From the NCBI GenBank assembly GCA_026169045.1, contig JAPFDH010000030.1:54372-118371 (forward strand): a stretch of DNA of 64,000 nt, in the 5' to 3' direction. Positions within the stretch are counted from its first letter, which is position 1, and each line of letters begins with the position of its first letter. Source of the DNA: Lachnospiraceae bacterium. Its GTDB lineage: Bacteria > Bacillota > Clostridia > Lachnospirales > Lachnospiraceae. The position numbers and the translations under genes are program-made. Below are positions 17,666-27,293 of the stretch, piece by piece. The notes below the pieces were generated by a model. The model was not told the DNA's origin and made no database searches. It was given only the letters and a program-made list of their open reading frames with translations.

Positions 17666-20600
17666 TTATACCAAAGTAACCCCCATAACTCCGATTACCA
17701 CTTCATTGGCTCTGGCCCATATACTGACCGTATTTACCTTTTTTTCCTTCAGCGGTATGCCAATCACCTGTGCATAAATACCCCCTTTTACACGTTCCGG
17801 CTCCCGATCCTTGCTTCCTATCCGAATACGATCCACCTTTTGTTTTCCATAACACCACTGGTCTACTGCCCGCTCTGTTTCCGGTCCCTTTTCCATACTT
17901 CTTAAATGAAGCGGGGCAATTAAATCAAACTGCTCCATACTTCCATCTTCATACCTGGTTTTCACAGAAGCATTGGGCACATCGCACTGCATCTGATTCG
18001 TATAAACCGCCATCATCAAATATAAAATTTTTCCATTTTCCTCTACAGGGATTTCCATCTGATCGGGGTAATAATCCCACTTCGACACATAAGCAATATT
18101 GAATCCTGTCTTTGGCTGCAAAAAGGTAAGACCTCCCGGTATCTCAAATACTCCATTCTGAATATGACTGCGCAGATATTCGTCATTCATATCTTCTACT
18201 TCACCGGTGTTGACCACACACCAATCTGCCGGAACCAGATGATACGGAACCTGAAGAGAGCATGTATCTGTTCTGGGACTTAAATACTTATGCCGATAGA
18301 TCTCACATACCGTATCATTAAATATATGCTCCATTGGAATCCTTTTTTGTTTTACCCCTTTTACATCCGGCAGTATTGTGGATATCTCAGGTAAATTTTC
18401 CCGATACTGTGGATCATTCCATTGTTCCGTTCTCTGTTTTCGTTTTCCTGTATACCAAATATGAATGTCACCTTCCGTCATTCCCCCCGGCAGACGGATT
18501 TGAATCCATTCCTGATCTCCTTCGCTTTCCGACTCATATGCATATGCGGTTTCGTTTACCTGAAGTGTTTTTACTCCTTCATAACGATTTTCCAACCTTA
18601 CTATTACATCGGCACATTGCGCAGTTTTGAAATGAATATCTTCCCGGTTTCCTTCCCTGCGATAGGAATAACCAATTCTGGATGTCTCAATGGATGCATG
18701 ATCCCATTGATCCGGAAAATGAGGAACAACCTGTATGATTCCCTCATCCACATGATCTTCTATACCAAATAATCCCTCATAAATACAGCGGATATACATA
18801 CTCACCGTATCGGAAAAGTCCACACTTTTTCCTTCCAACACACACATCAATGCTCCCGGCGATACCATATTACAGGAAGAATAAACAGCAGCACCATTTA
18901 AAATTTCAAATCCTTTTTGTGGCTGTCCGTTTTGAAAATAAATCATTGCCAGATGAAACAGATCGGCAAAATCCACATCCCGCACACTCCAGGCATACGG
19001 AACCCAGTTAGTATTCCAGATCAGTTTTCCTCCCGGCACCTCAATACGTTCCAACTCCCGCTCCGATGCCTCCAGCATCCGCCGTATCTGTTCCTTTGAT
19101 AAAACACCGGACTCTGCCGCATGAACCATAGACGGAATACTGGTGGACATATGGCAAAGACCTTCTCCCATGCGATCCTTCCATTCCACCAATTTTCCCT
19201 TCTCATTTTCCCACAAGGTATCCTGAAAGGAAGAGAAAATGTTTTCCGTTCTTTTCTTAAATATATGGGAATTCCTGCCAAGCCAATCGGCATATTTTGC
19301 CATGCTTTTATTGGCACGATAATTATATGCGGTCGCAATAGCTCCAGCTGCTCCGGCGGAATAAACCCCATCACTTGCCCAGAAGTTGGCATAATTTTCA
19401 TATAGCCCATTGTAATCATGATCAAAACAACGTTCTTCCCAATTCAGGTGCCGTTCGATGGCTGGAAATAATTCCTTTATTTTCTCCCTGTCACCGGTTT
19501 TTTCAAACGTGTACAAAATCTGGTCGATGAATACTTCCTGCATATTATACATAGGAACCCCCAGTGCGGTGGGCATGTACGGCATCATTCCTTCACTGAC
19601 AAATACACTTTCCGGGCTCTGCCGTGCAAATTGCCATGCATCATCCGGAACTCCTTTTTCCTTTTCCTCTTTGTTTTTCTTCTCATTTGCCTCATTCTGT
19701 TTATGAAAATATGTCATACCGGTCTGAAACCGTTTTCCACAAAGAATCTCTTTTTTCAGCGATTCATCCACACAATTACCCTGCTTATCCAACTGAAGCC
19801 CGGTAAACAACGCAGCCTCTTTCCAAATCCTGTCTTCCATTCCCAGAATAGCCGGTCCGTACATACTGCGCCATCCCATCAAAGGCAGATCCCAGGACCA
19901 GGCTCCGTGGGCAAATACCGGATCCAGCCAATAGCCTTCTGCTGCCACACAAGCAGCAGAAGTCAATGCATTCAACACTTCACTGGGTGTATCCAGCTTC
20001 ATTCGTTCACTTATCATTTTATAATGATTTACAGCATCCTGGAACCGCTCCTGTAATTCGGTTACCAGATTGGATCCTGGCGCAGTTTCTTCACATCCAA
20101 ACCAAAGCCATACCGGTACTTTAGGCTGACAGGAAAAAATCAGATAAGCCAACTTTCTTTCCGGATCCGTTTTCTCCACAGAAAACCATCCCTGCCGTTC
20201 TACGCCGCTACATTCCCCTTTTTTTTGGAAATTTGATCCTATCATCCAGGCATAAAAACCATCCTCCGTCTCATCCCGTCTTCTTACACCGACCCCCCTG
20301 TCTATCCAGGCAAACTCACTTTGTTCTGTATTTTTACTCTGGTATAAAATATTGCCGTTTGGATCGGTCTGACTGGTGTATCCGGCATCCATGGCTCTTC
20401 CTGATTCCATTCCTGACACACAGCCTACCAATGCCGTCAATTCCAATGGTTCCTGCCCATTCCAGACAAGTTTTATCACCGCACCATGGCCGGTAATGTC
20501 AGGAATCGTCTCCATCTGAAGCTTTCCTCCCACAAATGCCTCATCCTCTATGATATGACATACCCGTCCCTCTTTATAATTCATACGAATATGTGCCGCA

Positions 20601-20824
20601 GAAGATAAAGACTTTTCTGTTCCCTGATACTGAAATTGAAAGAAAACGCGTCCCCGATCCTTTTTATGAAACAGTAAAAGTTCCGGAAGTTCTCCCGACA
20701 AAATCCGCAGACGCCCTCCTTCTTTTTCATAATACCTTCCATACAGCGCCCGATTCATGCGTTTTTTCGCCTGATTTGCCTCGAATCCACCATCTACAAT
20801 CTTATAAATCGTGTTTTCCGTCAT
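17666..20824 (-). CDS. Large DUF4450-like protein with (alpha/alpha)6 glycosidase-type core
   Basis: A 1052-residue protein without a signal peptide. The N-terminus ('MNRALYGRYYEKEGGRLRIL', 'GELPELLLFHK') recalls DUF4450 (PF14614) proteins of Bacteroidetes. Residues ~280-720 look like an alpha/alpha toroid: 'FAHGAWSWDLPLMGWRSMYG', 'NMQEVFIDQILYTFEKTGD' and 'ENYANFWASDGVYSAGAAG'. A beta-rich C-terminal part (~800-1052) follows. I do not know a confirmed reaction; the layout suggests a glycosidase or lyase. Its ATG overlaps the end of the YetA-like gene by 23 bases, with GGAGAT as RBS, so the two are probably made in a fixed ratio. The DUF name is from memory. Confidence 0.72.
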   Translation of the reverse strand: MTENTIYKIVDGGFEANQAKKRMNRALYGRYYEKEGGRLRILSGELPELLLFHKKDRGRVFFQFQYQGTEKSLSSAAHIRMNYKEGRVCHIIEDEAFVGGKLQMETIPDITGHGAVIKLVWNGQEPLELTALVGCVSGMESGRAMDAGYTSQTDPNGNILYQSKNTEQSEFAWIDRGVGVRRRDETEDGFYAWMIGSNFQKKGECSGVERQGWFSVEKTDPERKLAYLIFSCQPKVPVWLWFGCEETAPGSNLVTELQERFQDAVNHYKMISERMKLDTPSEVLNALTSAACVAAEGYWLDPVFAHGAWSWDLPLMGWRSMYGPAILGMEDRIWKEAALFTGLQLDKQGNCVDESLKKEILCGKRFQTGMTYFHKQNEANEKKNKEEKEKGVPDDAWQFARQSPESVFVSEGMMPYMPTALGVPMYNMQEVFIDQILYTFEKTGDREKIKELFPAIERHLNWEERCFDHDYNGLYENYANFWASDGVYSAGAAGAIATAYNYRANKSMAKYADWLGRNSHIFKKRTENIFSSFQDTLWENEKGKLVEWKDRMGEGLCHMSTSIPSMVHAAESGVLSKEQIRRMLEASERELERIEVPGGKLIWNTNWVPYAWSVRDVDFADLFHLAMIYFQNGQPQKGFEILNGAAVYSSCNMVSPGALMCVLEGKSVDFSDTVSMYIRCIYEGLFGIEDHVDEGIIQVVPHFPDQWDHASIETSRIGYSYRREGNREDIHFKTAQCADVIVRLENRYEGVKTLQVNETAYAYESESEGDQEWIQIRLPGGMTEGDIHIWYTGKRKQRTEQWNDPQYRENLPEISTILPDVKGVKQKRIPMEHIFNDTVCEIYRHKYLSPRTDTCSLQVPYHLVPADWCVVNTGEVEDMNDEYLRSHIQNGVFEIPGGLTFLQPKTGFNIAYVSKWDYYPDQMEIPVEENGKILYLMMAVYTNQMQCDVPNASVKTRYEDGSMEQFDLIAPLHLRSMEKGPETERAVDQWCYGKQKVDRIRIGSKDREPERVKGGIYAQVIGIPLKEKKVNTVSIWARANEVVIGVMGVTLV

Positions 20825-23426
20825 GCTCTCTTATCTCCTTTAATAAATCTTCTTCCGTCAACAGTTGCCTCAAATAGGGAAGTGCCAGGAAAGTATTCAT
20901 ATATATGACTCCGGAGCAACAATCGATATTAGAAACCTCTTCCACAGTGGAAGGAATTTTCAGACTCGCAATGGTCTTTTTATCGTTCAGCTTTTCCATT
21001 TCCTCCACAGCCAAAGTCCAGATTTGTTTAGCCAGAACTCTATCGTTTTTGCATTTGGCAGCATACGCTCCCACTTGCATTGCCATAAGCGGCATTCCCC
21101 ACATAGAAGGAACGGCAAGTTCCGGATGGATGTCCTGTTTTTTCTCCTCACTTAAAAAATAAAACCATCCGTATTCTGCAAGCATCTGATCAAAAGATGT
21201 ACTATCCAACATGTAGGATAATTCCATCCAGACCTGAATGGATCCAAAGCAATTACACATATGATAAGATTGGTTCGCATCGGAAATGTGCATCAGTTCT
21301 CCTGTTTTTGGATCATATCCAAACATAGGTCCGCCCAAAAGACGATATGGCATTTTTACCAGGCATTCCACTCCCTTGATGATTTTATCTCTATAGTCCG
21401 TGTCCTGATAACGCTCCCATTTTGTCATCCAATTGGCACAATAGGAAGACCAGTCCGGTGCTGTTCTCGCATGAGTAGGATAGGCATCCTTTTCCACAAT
21501 CGTACGCAAAGGATCAATACCTAACGTTGAAAAATCTGCATCTGCCACTTCATCCAAAATATCGCCCATCCGCTCATCACCGGTCAGATAATACAGGAAA
21601 CGGTTTAAACCGGCCATTGCGATACGCGGTTCTTTACATCCACATCCCCAATGAAGCACATTGTGGCGGCTTCCCAAGCCTTTATATGGTCCAAAATGAT
21701 ATTGATCCACTTCACTGCCATGTCTGGTATATGCTTCTGCCATCCGGAATGCGGTATGGCTTCCACTGTGTAAAAACATATACCAAAGCCACATGTCAGG
21801 AACTAATTCGCTGTTATTCCATGCACAGCCACCCAAATCATATTTCCAGCAATGACGAACCGAATCATACATACGCATGATATCACCGTAATTCCAAAAT
21901 CCGTACCACTGATGCTCTTCCACCTGTTCTGAAAACACAGAAAGAACCTGCTCTTCTTTTTCTAAAATCCATGCATCCAATGGATTTTTCTTATCTGCAG
22001 CTTCCCATAAACCAAATGCCTTTGCCTCACTATAATACTGAGGCGTACACACTAAACGGTCCGGGGTCTGAATCTTTTTTTCTGCTTCCTTTAATTCCTC
22101 AGCGCCAGGTGTATGCTCCCATAAAATCAATTCAAATTCCGACGTATTGGCAATTCCAAACGGTGTGCTGCGCAGCTCATCAAATCCTTCATAACTGGAA
22201 CGCACATGGGTATCCGTATCATAATGGCGCAAATCCATGGCTTCCCCATATGGTGACCAAAACCAGAGCGTCACTTGAGATTCCTCACGCGTTAAATGGG
22301 AAAAATCCATGGCTGACGGATATTTTTCCCAGAAATGTCTTAATCCCAAAAAGATTCCTCCGTTTGTTCCACCAAGATACGCACAACCATTGGACCGCAT
22401 TCCATTTTTTGCCCGGATAAAACAGCATTCTTTCTTTGTCCGCTTCTGAATATGATAGTGGGTAGCACTGTCTTGTACAATCCGATAATCGTCCCATGTA
22501 GCCGAATCTTTCAAAAGATCCACAAAGGCAGCATCCTCTTCCCCGAATTCCACATTTTTTCCGTCCAGCTGCTCCAGAAACATGGTTTCGTATTTTCCGG
22601 TTGTGCGGATTGTCGCCAGCTGTTTTGGCGATTCGGTGAGATAACCCGAATCCCCTGCAATACGAATATGCCGGTTATACAATTCTCCCTGAAGATTCTG
22701 GCGGTATGTAAGGCCGATCCCCTTAATCACTTCTTTATGAGGATTTCCATCATAGAAAAATGTGTACACACCACGAATCCTGGAACTGTTTTTATAAAAA
22801 TAAAGACGCAGTTCAAAGGGCATACTCTCTTTAACCGGACGGTATGGTACATTTTGCTTTTTTGTAATATGCCTTCCTGTAATCTTCACCACCGTTTCTA
22901 TGGCATGGTTCGTCTCCAATTTAACGGAAGTCACTTTACTTTCCAACGTTTCCTGTTCCAACGCTTTTCCGCCATCAATACCATGTTGCGACTCTTCCAA
23001 CACAATGAGTTCTGCTGCTGGACAAAGCAACTCATCTCCTAAATAGACATCTTTTAACACCTGATGACCGCTATAGGGAATCGTAGCACGAAGAACGCCC
23101 GTATCCACAAAAATACCATCTGACTCTTCTTTTGCCATCGCTTTCCCGTCTTCTTGTTTTTCTCCAGATTTTATTCCTTCATGTAAAACCAGGTCATAAT
23201 ACGGCGAGGGTGTTTCCACCGAAATAGTCTGTTTCGTCCATTTGATACTGCCATCATCCCAATATGCCAGAATGGATTTATGGAAATCCACTGCCTCCCC
23301 ATTGGAATCACGCAACTCCAATTCATCCTCTTTAAAAAGACAACCTCTGTCCCAAGGTACACCAAATGAAGTGCTTGTTCTTCCCTTCGCCATTTCTTCC
23401 AACCAATTTAATCGTACTTTCATCAT
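20802..23426 (-). CDS. YetA/PcRGLX-like protein (exo-rhamnogalacturonan lyase family, PL26-like)
   Basis: An 874-residue protein with no signal peptide. Its start shows the RIFT-barrel pattern of this family ('TSTSFGVPWDRGCLF', 'ILAYWDDGSIKWTKQT'). The central beta-sandwich follows, and the C-terminal helical domain has 'YGFWNYGDIMRMYDSVRHCW', 'DLGGCAWNNSELVPDMWLWY' and 'GLGSRHNVLHWGCGCKEPR'. Members include Bacillus YetA and fungal PL26 lyases that cut rhamnogalacturonan I from its end. It lies 89 bases after the binding-protein gene and overlaps the next gene. The family is fairly clear; the exact substrate is inferred from the family. A cytosolic location means the chain is first imported. 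Confidence 0.83.
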   Translation of the reverse strand: MMKVRLNWLEEMAKGRTSTSFGVPWDRGCLFKEDELELRDSNGEAVDFHKSILAYWDDGSIKWTKQTISVETPSPYYDLVLHEGIKSGEKQEDGKAMAKEESDGIFVDTGVLRATIPYSGHQVLKDVYLGDELLCPAAELIVLEESQHGIDGGKALEQETLESKVTSVKLETNHAIETVVKITGRHITKKQNVPYRPVKESMPFELRLYFYKNSSRIRGVYTFFYDGNPHKEVIKGIGLTYRQNLQGELYNRHIRIAGDSGYLTESPKQLATIRTTGKYETMFLEQLDGKNVEFGEEDAAFVDLLKDSATWDDYRIVQDSATHYHIQKRTKKECCFIRAKNGMRSNGCAYLGGTNGGIFLGLRHFWEKYPSAMDFSHLTREESQVTLWFWSPYGEAMDLRHYDTDTHVRSSYEGFDELRSTPFGIANTSEFELILWEHTPGAEELKEAEKKIQTPDRLVCTPQYYSEAKAFGLWEAADKKNPLDAWILEKEEQVLSVFSEQVEEHQWYGFWNYGDIMRMYDSVRHCWKYDLGGCAWNNSELVPDMWLWYMFLHSGSHTAFRMAEAYTRHGSEVDQYHFGPYKGLGSRHNVLHWGCGCKEPRIAMAGLNRFLYYLTGDERMGDILDEVADADFSTLGIDPLRTIVEKDAYPTHARTAPDWSSYCANWMTKWERYQDTDYRDKIIKGVECLVKMPYRLLGGPMFGYDPKTGELMHISDANQSYHMCNCFGSIQVWMELSYMLDSTSFDQMLAEYGWFYFLSEEKKQDIHPELAVPSMWGMPLMAMQVGAYAAKCKNDRVLAKQIWTLAVEEMEKLNDKKTIASLKIPSTVEEVSNIDCCSGVIYMNTFLALPYLRQLLTEEDLLKEIREHDGKHDL

Positions 23427-23463
23427 GATATCTCCTATTTTTATCTATATATTTATAAACAGC

Positions 23464-23504
23464 TAAAATGAGCCAGGAAGTTTTACCCTCCCCAACTCAT
23501 TTTA
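23464..23504 (-). promoter_or_regulatory. Intercistronic stem-loop between binding protein and YetA-like gene
   Basis: A nested stem on the minus strand: AAAATGAG / CTCATTTT outside and GGGAGG / CTTCC inside, with no long T-run after it. It starts 11 bases past the binding-protein stop. Such hairpins often protect the upstream mRNA so that the binding protein is made in excess; partial termination is also possible. Confidence 0.65.
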
Positions 23505-23515
23505 ACTTTTACTTG

Positions 23516-25111
23516 CTATTTATTTTGATCTGCATGATACATATCATTGATCTCTTGTATCAATTTATCTCCGCCTTTTGCCGACCATTCTTCCCATGCT
23601 TTTTTCAGACCTTCTTCATCAATCTGGCCTACAATGTATTTTGTTCTTGCTTCTGACAAAACGGCATCCAATACTGCTCCATTCATGGAATATTCAGCAG
23701 AATTATTAATATAGCCAATGGCAGGATTAAAGACCACAATGTCTTCTGCTTCTTTTTCCAGATCGGTAGCCAGTTTCTGTATTTCCGACTGTTTCAGCGG
23801 TGGATTGGTTCCTGTTACCACATTTCCCAGCTGATTCAAACCTGCGTATGCTTTATGGAAATTTTTATCTTCCAAATTTAACCGAACCATTTCTCCATTT
23901 TCATCTTCTTCCCAATGAATGCCTTCCAAACCATAACCGGTCAAAAGCTGCATTTCATTGTCTCCGATTTTATCCAAAAATTCCAGACATTTTTCCACAT
24001 CTTCCTCTGTTTTCGCAGCCTTTGTAATTACAAAATACCCACCAAATCCAGTTGTTGCAAGACTTTTCGGATCACTGTTTTCATCTTTTGCCAGACCTGT
24101 CATTAACTTCATGGACGCAAATCCATCCCCTGTCACTGCCGGAATCTCATTGGTATTAAAATATTCCCATACTTTTTTTGCATTTCCGATAAGATCTATA
24201 TACACACCACATTCTCCATTATACATCCCATCCAGCCAAGTTGTGGTATCTCTAACAGCAAAATCGGAGTAAACCAAACCATCTTCATACATTTTACGGA
24301 ACCAATCCAGCGCTTCTTTGTATTCCTCTGTCTGATGTACAGGCACCAGATTTCCATCCTTTTCCACCCATTGGTTCCCGCATCCAAACCAGGTCTGCAT
24401 GATATCAAAAGGCCCCATATATTTACATAAGTCCAAACCGTAAGTATCATCCACGCCATTTCCGTCCGGATCTCCGTAAGTAAATTGGTACATCATATTG
24501 TACAAGTCTTCCACCGTCTTTGGCTCACTCAATCCCAATTTATCTGCCCAGTCCTGACGATATCCCCATCCGTTTCTTCCCAGTGGTCTGGTACGGTAAA
24601 TGCCGATTAACTTTCCGTCCACAGTCATGGCTTTATTTACATTTGGGTTCGCCTGGGACAAATTAGGGTATTTTTCCGCATCTTTGATATATTCCGTCAA
24701 ATCCCAGAATGCCCCCGCCTTTGCCGCAGCCAACACATTGGCATAAGAATCTACCTGCATAATCATTGGCATATCGTCTCCCTGCGCCAGTGTGATTCCC
24801 AGCTTATCCTGATACGTATCGGAAGGCGTCCACACAAACTCTACATCGCAATTAGTATACTCCTCCAGCTTATTTAACACTTCTTCTGAATGTTCCCCTG
24901 ACACCGGTGATCCTTCAAAATCCTGGAGCATAACGCTGACTTTAAATGGTTCTTCTACCTGATTTTCCTGTCCGGAAGAAGCTACCTGTCCGCCCTGACT
25001 ATTTGCCTGGGTTCCATTTTCCGCTCCTTTTCCGCATCCTGTAATCATTTCCATGGCAATTAATGCCGGTACTACTACTCCCAATACTTTTTTTACATTA
25101 TTTTTGTTCAT
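23516..25111 (-). CDS. LplA-like extracellular solute-binding lipoprotein (second transporter)
   Basis: A 531-residue protein with a lipoprotein signal and lipobox 'EMITGCGKG' (Cys at ~26), then a Gly/Gln/Ser-rich linker. The body has the expected large binding-protein fold with 'GWGYRQDWADKLGLSEPKT' and 'YGDPDGNGVDDTYGLDL', an internal calcium-binding-like loop common in this family. GGGAGG lies 9 bases before the ATG. It sits directly behind its two permeases and before the YetA-like gene, so it most likely binds rhamnogalacturonan-type oligosaccharides. That is contextual. Confidence 0.93.
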   Translation of the reverse strand: MNKNNVKKVLGVVVPALIAMEMITGCGKGAENGTQANSQGGQVASSGQENQVEEPFKVSVMLQDFEGSPVSGEHSEEVLNKLEEYTNCDVEFVWTPSDTYQDKLGITLAQGDDMPMIMQVDSYANVLAAAKAGAFWDLTEYIKDAEKYPNLSQANPNVNKAMTVDGKLIGIYRTRPLGRNGWGYRQDWADKLGLSEPKTVEDLYNMMYQFTYGDPDGNGVDDTYGLDLCKYMGPFDIMQTWFGCGNQWVEKDGNLVPVHQTEEYKEALDWFRKMYEDGLVYSDFAVRDTTTWLDGMYNGECGVYIDLIGNAKKVWEYFNTNEIPAVTGDGFASMKLMTGLAKDENSDPKSLATTGFGGYFVITKAAKTEEDVEKCLEFLDKIGDNEMQLLTGYGLEGIHWEEDENGEMVRLNLEDKNFHKAYAGLNQLGNVVTGTNPPLKQSEIQKLATDLEKEAEDIVVFNPAIGYINNSAEYSMNGAVLDAVLSEARTKYIVGQIDEEGLKKAWEEWSAKGGDKLIQEINDMYHADQNK

Positions 25112-25206
25112 GGATAACCCTCCCTCTAAAAAATTAATGGTTTTTCATGCTATACTTTCTGAAACAATACCCCTTTCTTTCACCACCTTTCTTAGTTCCC
25201 TTTGTG

Positions 25207-26109
25207 TCATCCTTTTACTGCACCTATCATAACCCCTTTGGTAAAGTACTTCTGAATAAAAGGATAGACCAGTAAAATAGGTACCACCGCTACCACAGTA
25301 ACCGCCATCTTAACTGCCCGGTCCGGAGGGGTTCCTAATAAACCATAATCAATCAGGCTTCCATCCGTTGCTACTCCATTGGCTAAAAGCGTTACTCTTC
25401 GAAGTACAATCTGTATCACTTCTTTTTCCGGATCTGAAATATACATCATAGGACCAAAGTATCCATTCCAATGCCCCACAGCATAAAATAGAGAAACGGA
25501 CGCCAAAACAGGTTTTGATAGTGGAAGTACAATTTTTATGAAACACAAAAGCGTATTGCAGCCATCCATGGTAGCTGCTTCTTCCAATTCCGAAGGAATT
25601 GCTTCAAAAAAGTTTTTTACAATTATCATGTTATAAGCACTGAGAGCTCCCGGCAAAAACAAGGACCAATAGGTATTCAACAAATTCAGTTCTTTAATCA
25701 GAAGGAAACTAGGAATCATACCACCGGAAAATACCATGGTGATAATCACCAGATTCATAATCAGACTTCTCCCCTTTAAATCTTTTCTCGCCAACGGATA
25801 TGCAAATGTGGTTGTGAAAAACATATTTATGGCTGTCCCCATCAATGTGACATATACGGAATTCTTCAATCCTCTGAATACCTCTCCCGTTTCCAAAATG
25901 TATTTATATGCATTTGTGGAAATTACCCTGGGAAAAATGAAAAATGTCCTCTCAACCAATTCTTTTTCCGTAGCAAAGGATCCTGCCAAAATGTAAAGAA
26001 ACGGAAGAACCGTTATTATGGCAAACAACCCCAATCCAACATTTATAATTATCTGAATCAAGCGATCCCCAATTGATCCTTTTATTTTATTTGATTTTTG
26101 GATTTTCAT
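25207..26109 (-). CDS. LplC-type carbohydrate ABC transporter permease (second transporter)
   Basis: A 300-residue membrane protein with six hydrophobic segments, EAA loop 'SELEEAATMDGCNTLLCFIK' and the family ending 'FTKGVMIGAVKG', nearly identical to the LplC end in the first transporter. The ATG at 26109 has AGGTGG upstream; the frame continues to a GTG further out that lacks an RBS. The gap to the preceding permease gene is 16 bases. Confidence 0.93.
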   Translation of the reverse strand: MKIQKSNKIKGSIGDRLIQIIINVGLGLFAIITVLPFLYILAGSFATEKELVERTFFIFPRVISTNAYKYILETGEVFRGLKNSVYVTLMGTAINMFFTTTFAYPLARKDLKGRSLIMNLVIITMVFSGGMIPSFLLIKELNLLNTYWSLFLPGALSAYNMIIVKNFFEAIPSELEEAATMDGCNTLLCFIKIVLPLSKPVLASVSLFYAVGHWNGYFGPMMYISDPEKEVIQIVLRRVTLLANGVATDGSLIDYGLLGTPPDRAVKMAVTVVAVVPILLVYPFIQKYFTKGVMIGAVKG

Positions 26110-26125
26110 CTGTTCCACCACCTTT

Positions 26126-27055
26126 CTAATACAGCCCTGATTCACCGAATTTTTTCGCCAGCCAGTTGGTTCCTATGATCATCACGGTACTGACAAGAGA
26201 CTTAAACAATCCCACTGCAGAACTATAGGAATACTGTCCCTGCGTAATCCCTTTTGTATAAACAAACGTATCAAACACCTCGGACACACTTCGGTTTAAA
26301 TCATTGCGCATAAGAAAGATCTGTTCAAATCCTGTATTCAGAATCGTACCTACTCTGAGAATAAGCATGACAATAATTGTACTGCGAATAGCAGGAAGTG
26401 TTATATGCCACATCAGACGCCACCGCCCGGCACCATCCACTTTCGCTGCCTGATACAGTTCCATATCTACCCCGGATAACGCTGCCAAGAATATAATGGT
26501 TCCATATCCCGTTTCTTTCCATATACTCTGTCCTATAATTAACGGTCTGAAATACTCAGGGGAAGACAATACATCAATACTTTTTCCCGTTATCAGCCGT
26601 AAAAACTCATGAATAATACCATCATTGATATTAAATAATGTATAGGTTAGACTTGCGACAATTACATAAGATACAAAATGTGGAACATAAATCAATGTCT
26701 GTACCACTCTTTTATATGTCACACTTCTCAACTCATTTAAAAACAACGCTGCAATAATCGGTGCCGGAAAATAAAAAATCAGATTTAAAACAGATAATGA
26801 CAGCGTATTTTTAAACAAATCCCAGAAATCGGAACCGGTAAAAAAATTTTTAAAATGAGTCAGTCCGACAAAAGGACTTCCGAAAAAGCCCTGGAACGGA
26901 TTAAAATCCTGAAACGCAACAATAATTCCAAACATTGGAATATACTTAAAAATAACAAAGAATAAGGCTCCCGGCAGCAACATGAAATACAGCCAGAAAT
27001 TTCTTCGCATGTATTGCAATGTTTTGCCTTTGGATTTTTTTACATTGACAGCCAT
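26126..27055 (-). CDS. LplB-type carbohydrate ABC transporter permease (second transporter)
   Basis: A 309-residue membrane protein with six helices and EAA loop 'ELYQAAKVDGAGRWRLMWHI'. The frame runs 37 codons further upstream, but the ATG at 27055 has GGAGGGG at a usable distance and matches the family N-terminus ('LQYMRRNFWLYFMLLPGALF'). It is the first gene of the rhamnogalacturonan-type operon. A TATAAT-like box on the minus strand at 27134-27139 could be its -10 element; no clear -35 box was seen. Confidence 0.92.
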   Translation of the reverse strand: MAVNVKKSKGKTLQYMRRNFWLYFMLLPGALFFVIFKYIPMFGIIVAFQDFNPFQGFFGSPFVGLTHFKNFFTGSDFWDLFKNTLSLSVLNLIFYFPAPIIAALFLNELRSVTYKRVVQTLIYVPHFVSYVIVASLTYTLFNINDGIIHEFLRLITGKSIDVLSSPEYFRPLIIGQSIWKETGYGTIIFLAALSGVDMELYQAAKVDGAGRWRLMWHITLPAIRSTIIVMLILRVGTILNTGFEQIFLMRNDLNRSVSEVFDTFVYTKGITQGQYSYSSAVGLFKSLVSTVMIIGTNWLAKKFGESGLY

Positions 27056-27235
27056 GATAATATGCCCCTCCATTTCCGCGTTTTTAAATGTACCATTTTT
27101 GCTTGGTAATTTCACGGAAATAGTAGCATTTTTATTATAATCATAGCAATAATCAATTTGCTCCATATGTACTATATAGCAATACTGTTCTATTTTTTAC
27201 ATTTCTTTTGTCTATATTGTACATTTTCCCTTATT

Positions 27236-27279
27236 TAAGAAAACTGCCCGAGAGTTTTCACTTACGAGCAGTTTTTCTA
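27236..27279 (-). terminator. Terminator of the GH106-like gene
   Basis: Stem gaaaactgcccg / cgagcagtttttc, one G-U pair, with A- and T-rich flanks. It lies 15 bases past the stop of the GH106-like gene and separates it from the transporter operon. Confidence 0.82.
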
Positions 27280-27293
27280 AATATATTTTTGAT

